Below are positions 63,901 through 64,000 of a stretch of 64,000 bases of DNA, one piece after another. The notes beneath the pieces were generated by a model. The model was not told the origin of the DNA and did no database searches. It was given only the letters and a program-made list of their open reading frames with translations. The DNA is taken from contig NZ_CP089466.1 of the NCBI RefSeq assembly GCF_021233415.1, positions 620,001-684,000 of the forward strand, written 5' to 3'. Made by a program: the position numbers and the translations under genes. Position 1 is the first letter of the stretch; every line of letters begins with the position of its first letter. This DNA is from Halobacterium litoreum. Lineage in GTDB: Archaea; Halobacteriota; Halobacteria; Halobacteriales; Halobacteriaceae.

Positions 63901-64000
63901 CGCGCCCTACTACAACCGCGACGACTTCGACGGCGCGTACGTCCACTCGTCGGCCGCACACGGCGACCCGCCGACGCCGCTGCTCGAAGCCTACGAGGAC
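60992..64000 (+). CDS. Giant TasA-domain/multicopper oxidase fusion (3' end off the window)
   Basis: At least 1003 residues are open to the window edge. A Tat-like signal (LTRRQLLGGLGAIGAGGA) leads to a TasA/camelysin-like domain (about 50-300) with HLFDNPGFLSMTGALL and VAFDLGFYAEQCRHQDA. Two tandem multicopper-oxidase units of about 454 residues follow. Unit 1 has lost N-domain ligands (ASIHQT at His381, THFFADG at His423) but keeps HVHHLHGH (575-582) and HCHLFPHYGEGM (655-666). Unit 2 keeps HIHF (834-837) and FFHDH (877-881). A trinuclear copper site could thus form between unit 1's C-domain and unit 2's N-domain. It resembles large manganese-oxidase-type enzymes; the substrate is unknown. 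Confidence 0.8.
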   Translation, partial: MTNTGPDDDFEPQGESQSEDDSWVDLTRRQLLGGLGAIGAGGALTGASTLALLDDTERSAGNELVAGNLDLAVNWQEWYNGEPVDAYPDDDGDDRKATVHTRDEIARANYGSDFEDLGGDRREAVESTFRDQFTDLGDGGRPPLVDLSDVKPGDSGRIRFGLHLFDNPGFLSMTGALLEDAENGILEPEAEAGDDTPDEGELADNIRARVRYEGAEYDDVEYEGTLRDVVRNFGDELPLDGDRDAVSRQCFENSQTEHVVFEWKLPEHVGNEVQGDSVAFDLGFYAEQCRHQDAKVREFTIHAVSADIVYNEYGLHQPEDVGAMYVLEENLDAVREASGVTPGEDADVDTSVIQPLTIRANVNDVVDIKFVNHLDRPASIHQTALPYDVQESDGMHAGYNDDTIAAPDDSIKYRWLATNEGTHFFADGANQAYDSADEPPERANLASRGLFGALVVEPRGATWTDPETGDHLRSGVRADVHVPEGVDHREFLTFYHTPEGIQTADGGELTFPDSDREQTVHAINYRADPTGNRGKEEFYSSWVHGDPGGGDNVYEAYLGDPTKFVAVGASIEENHVHHLHGHRWKETSPRTDSDTIDSQTVGMGATYENKFVTAHGDIAAGFDDFRTVRPEMAFGEGFAVGAGGAHGSAGDYLFHCHLFPHYGEGMWGIFRVNDKEQPDLKTLRNNDPPIPADSDTPGFPDFIPGEDGEAPPAPPYDGTREPTDAEREALRDGVPPGAPYTDPADPDVEYGDDGDFDPEEGEIREYTIVALDADVVYNDDGHHDPEGIVYVLEEDAEKVRNGDLNPEPLFVRANVGDLVKVTLKNETAGGKSNHIHFVSYDVLGSDSLSNGYNYTQQADPGEALESQWYADEEGMIFFHDHITGIDDVMNGSFCGLIVEPPNSTWRDPFSGEEIRSGAQAIVENPDGEDFREFALHYQDFAQLRERNGDFVNPDVQHNENAGTMAINYRNAPYYNRDDFDGAYVHSSAAHGDPPTPLLEAYED

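Noticed and set aside
61970-63961. A 663-codon minus-strand frame opposite the multicopper oxidase
   Set aside because: Val/Arg/Asp-rich antisense shadow; the plus strand has clear copper motifs.

Overview
The window is a chromosomal stretch from a haloarchaeon (class Halobacteria). The evidence is very high GC, strongly acidic predicted proteins, TATA-box promoters set about 28-30 bases before start codons (leaderless transcripts), and Tat-type lipoprotein signals. Typical archaeal genes are present: ribosomal protein S17e, deoxyhypusine synthase, HMG-CoA synthase, CofD and a CTAG-type orphan DNA methylase. I cannot name the genus from sequence alone.

Layout. 1-3.1 kb: a surface-protein locus with two TasA/camelysin-like secreted proteins, a SipW/Sec11-type signal peptidase and a sequon-rich secreted protein. 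3-11.4 kb: regulators, HMG-CoA synthase, a large pilin-signal surface protein and small housekeeping genes. 11.5-15.9 kb: the complete glycine cleavage set gcvT-gcvH and gcvPA-gcvPB, followed by nikR. 16.8-19.5 kb: small zinc-ribbon, CsaA-like, glutaredoxin-like and cobalamin adenosyltransferase genes, and a small protein behind a DtxR-type iron box. 19.5-21.7 kb: tRNA-Val with degraded tRNA-derived copies, then amt-glnK with a leader ORF. 21.7-31.5 kb: a probable zim methylase, sucCD, an SdpI-family gene broken by a TAG codon, a short-chain dehydrogenase, two tandem sodium:neurotransmitter-type symporters and pccB-pccX. 31.7-37.1 kb: pccA, a CHAT-type cysteine protease gene facing a tiny membrane-protein gene, and birA, whose product would biotinylate PccA. 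37-53 kb: acyl-CoA dehydrogenase, UspA, amidohydrolase, HD hydrolase, two tandem lipoprotein paralogues, an overlapping cofD/Dus-like/CitG-like/DUF447 operon, HicBA, dys, rps17e-asd and a 2-hydroxyacid dehydrogenase.

53-58 kb is an accessory patch, visibly poorer in GC. It holds a UPF0175-DUF3368 toxin-antitoxin pair, a frameshifted PemK/MazF toxin with its wHTH partner, a PQQ-propeller lipoprotein, a cysteine-rich frame with no start codon and a lipoprotein gene lacking its 5' end. Four copies of a short hairpin-forming repeat, all in one orientation, sit at the module borders. 58-64 kb: a SufS-SufU fusion, a cupredoxin, and divergently a very large TasA-domain/multicopper-oxidase fusion that runs off the window.

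Most notable: the TasA-multicopper oxidase giant with copper ligands split between tandem units; the repeat-delimited accessory modules; the CHAT protease/mini-membrane protein pair whose stop codons share one CTAG; the Asn-rich leaderless leader ORF in front of amt; and three damaged genes with identifiable lesions (SdpI amber, PemK frameshift, 5'-truncated lipoprotein).
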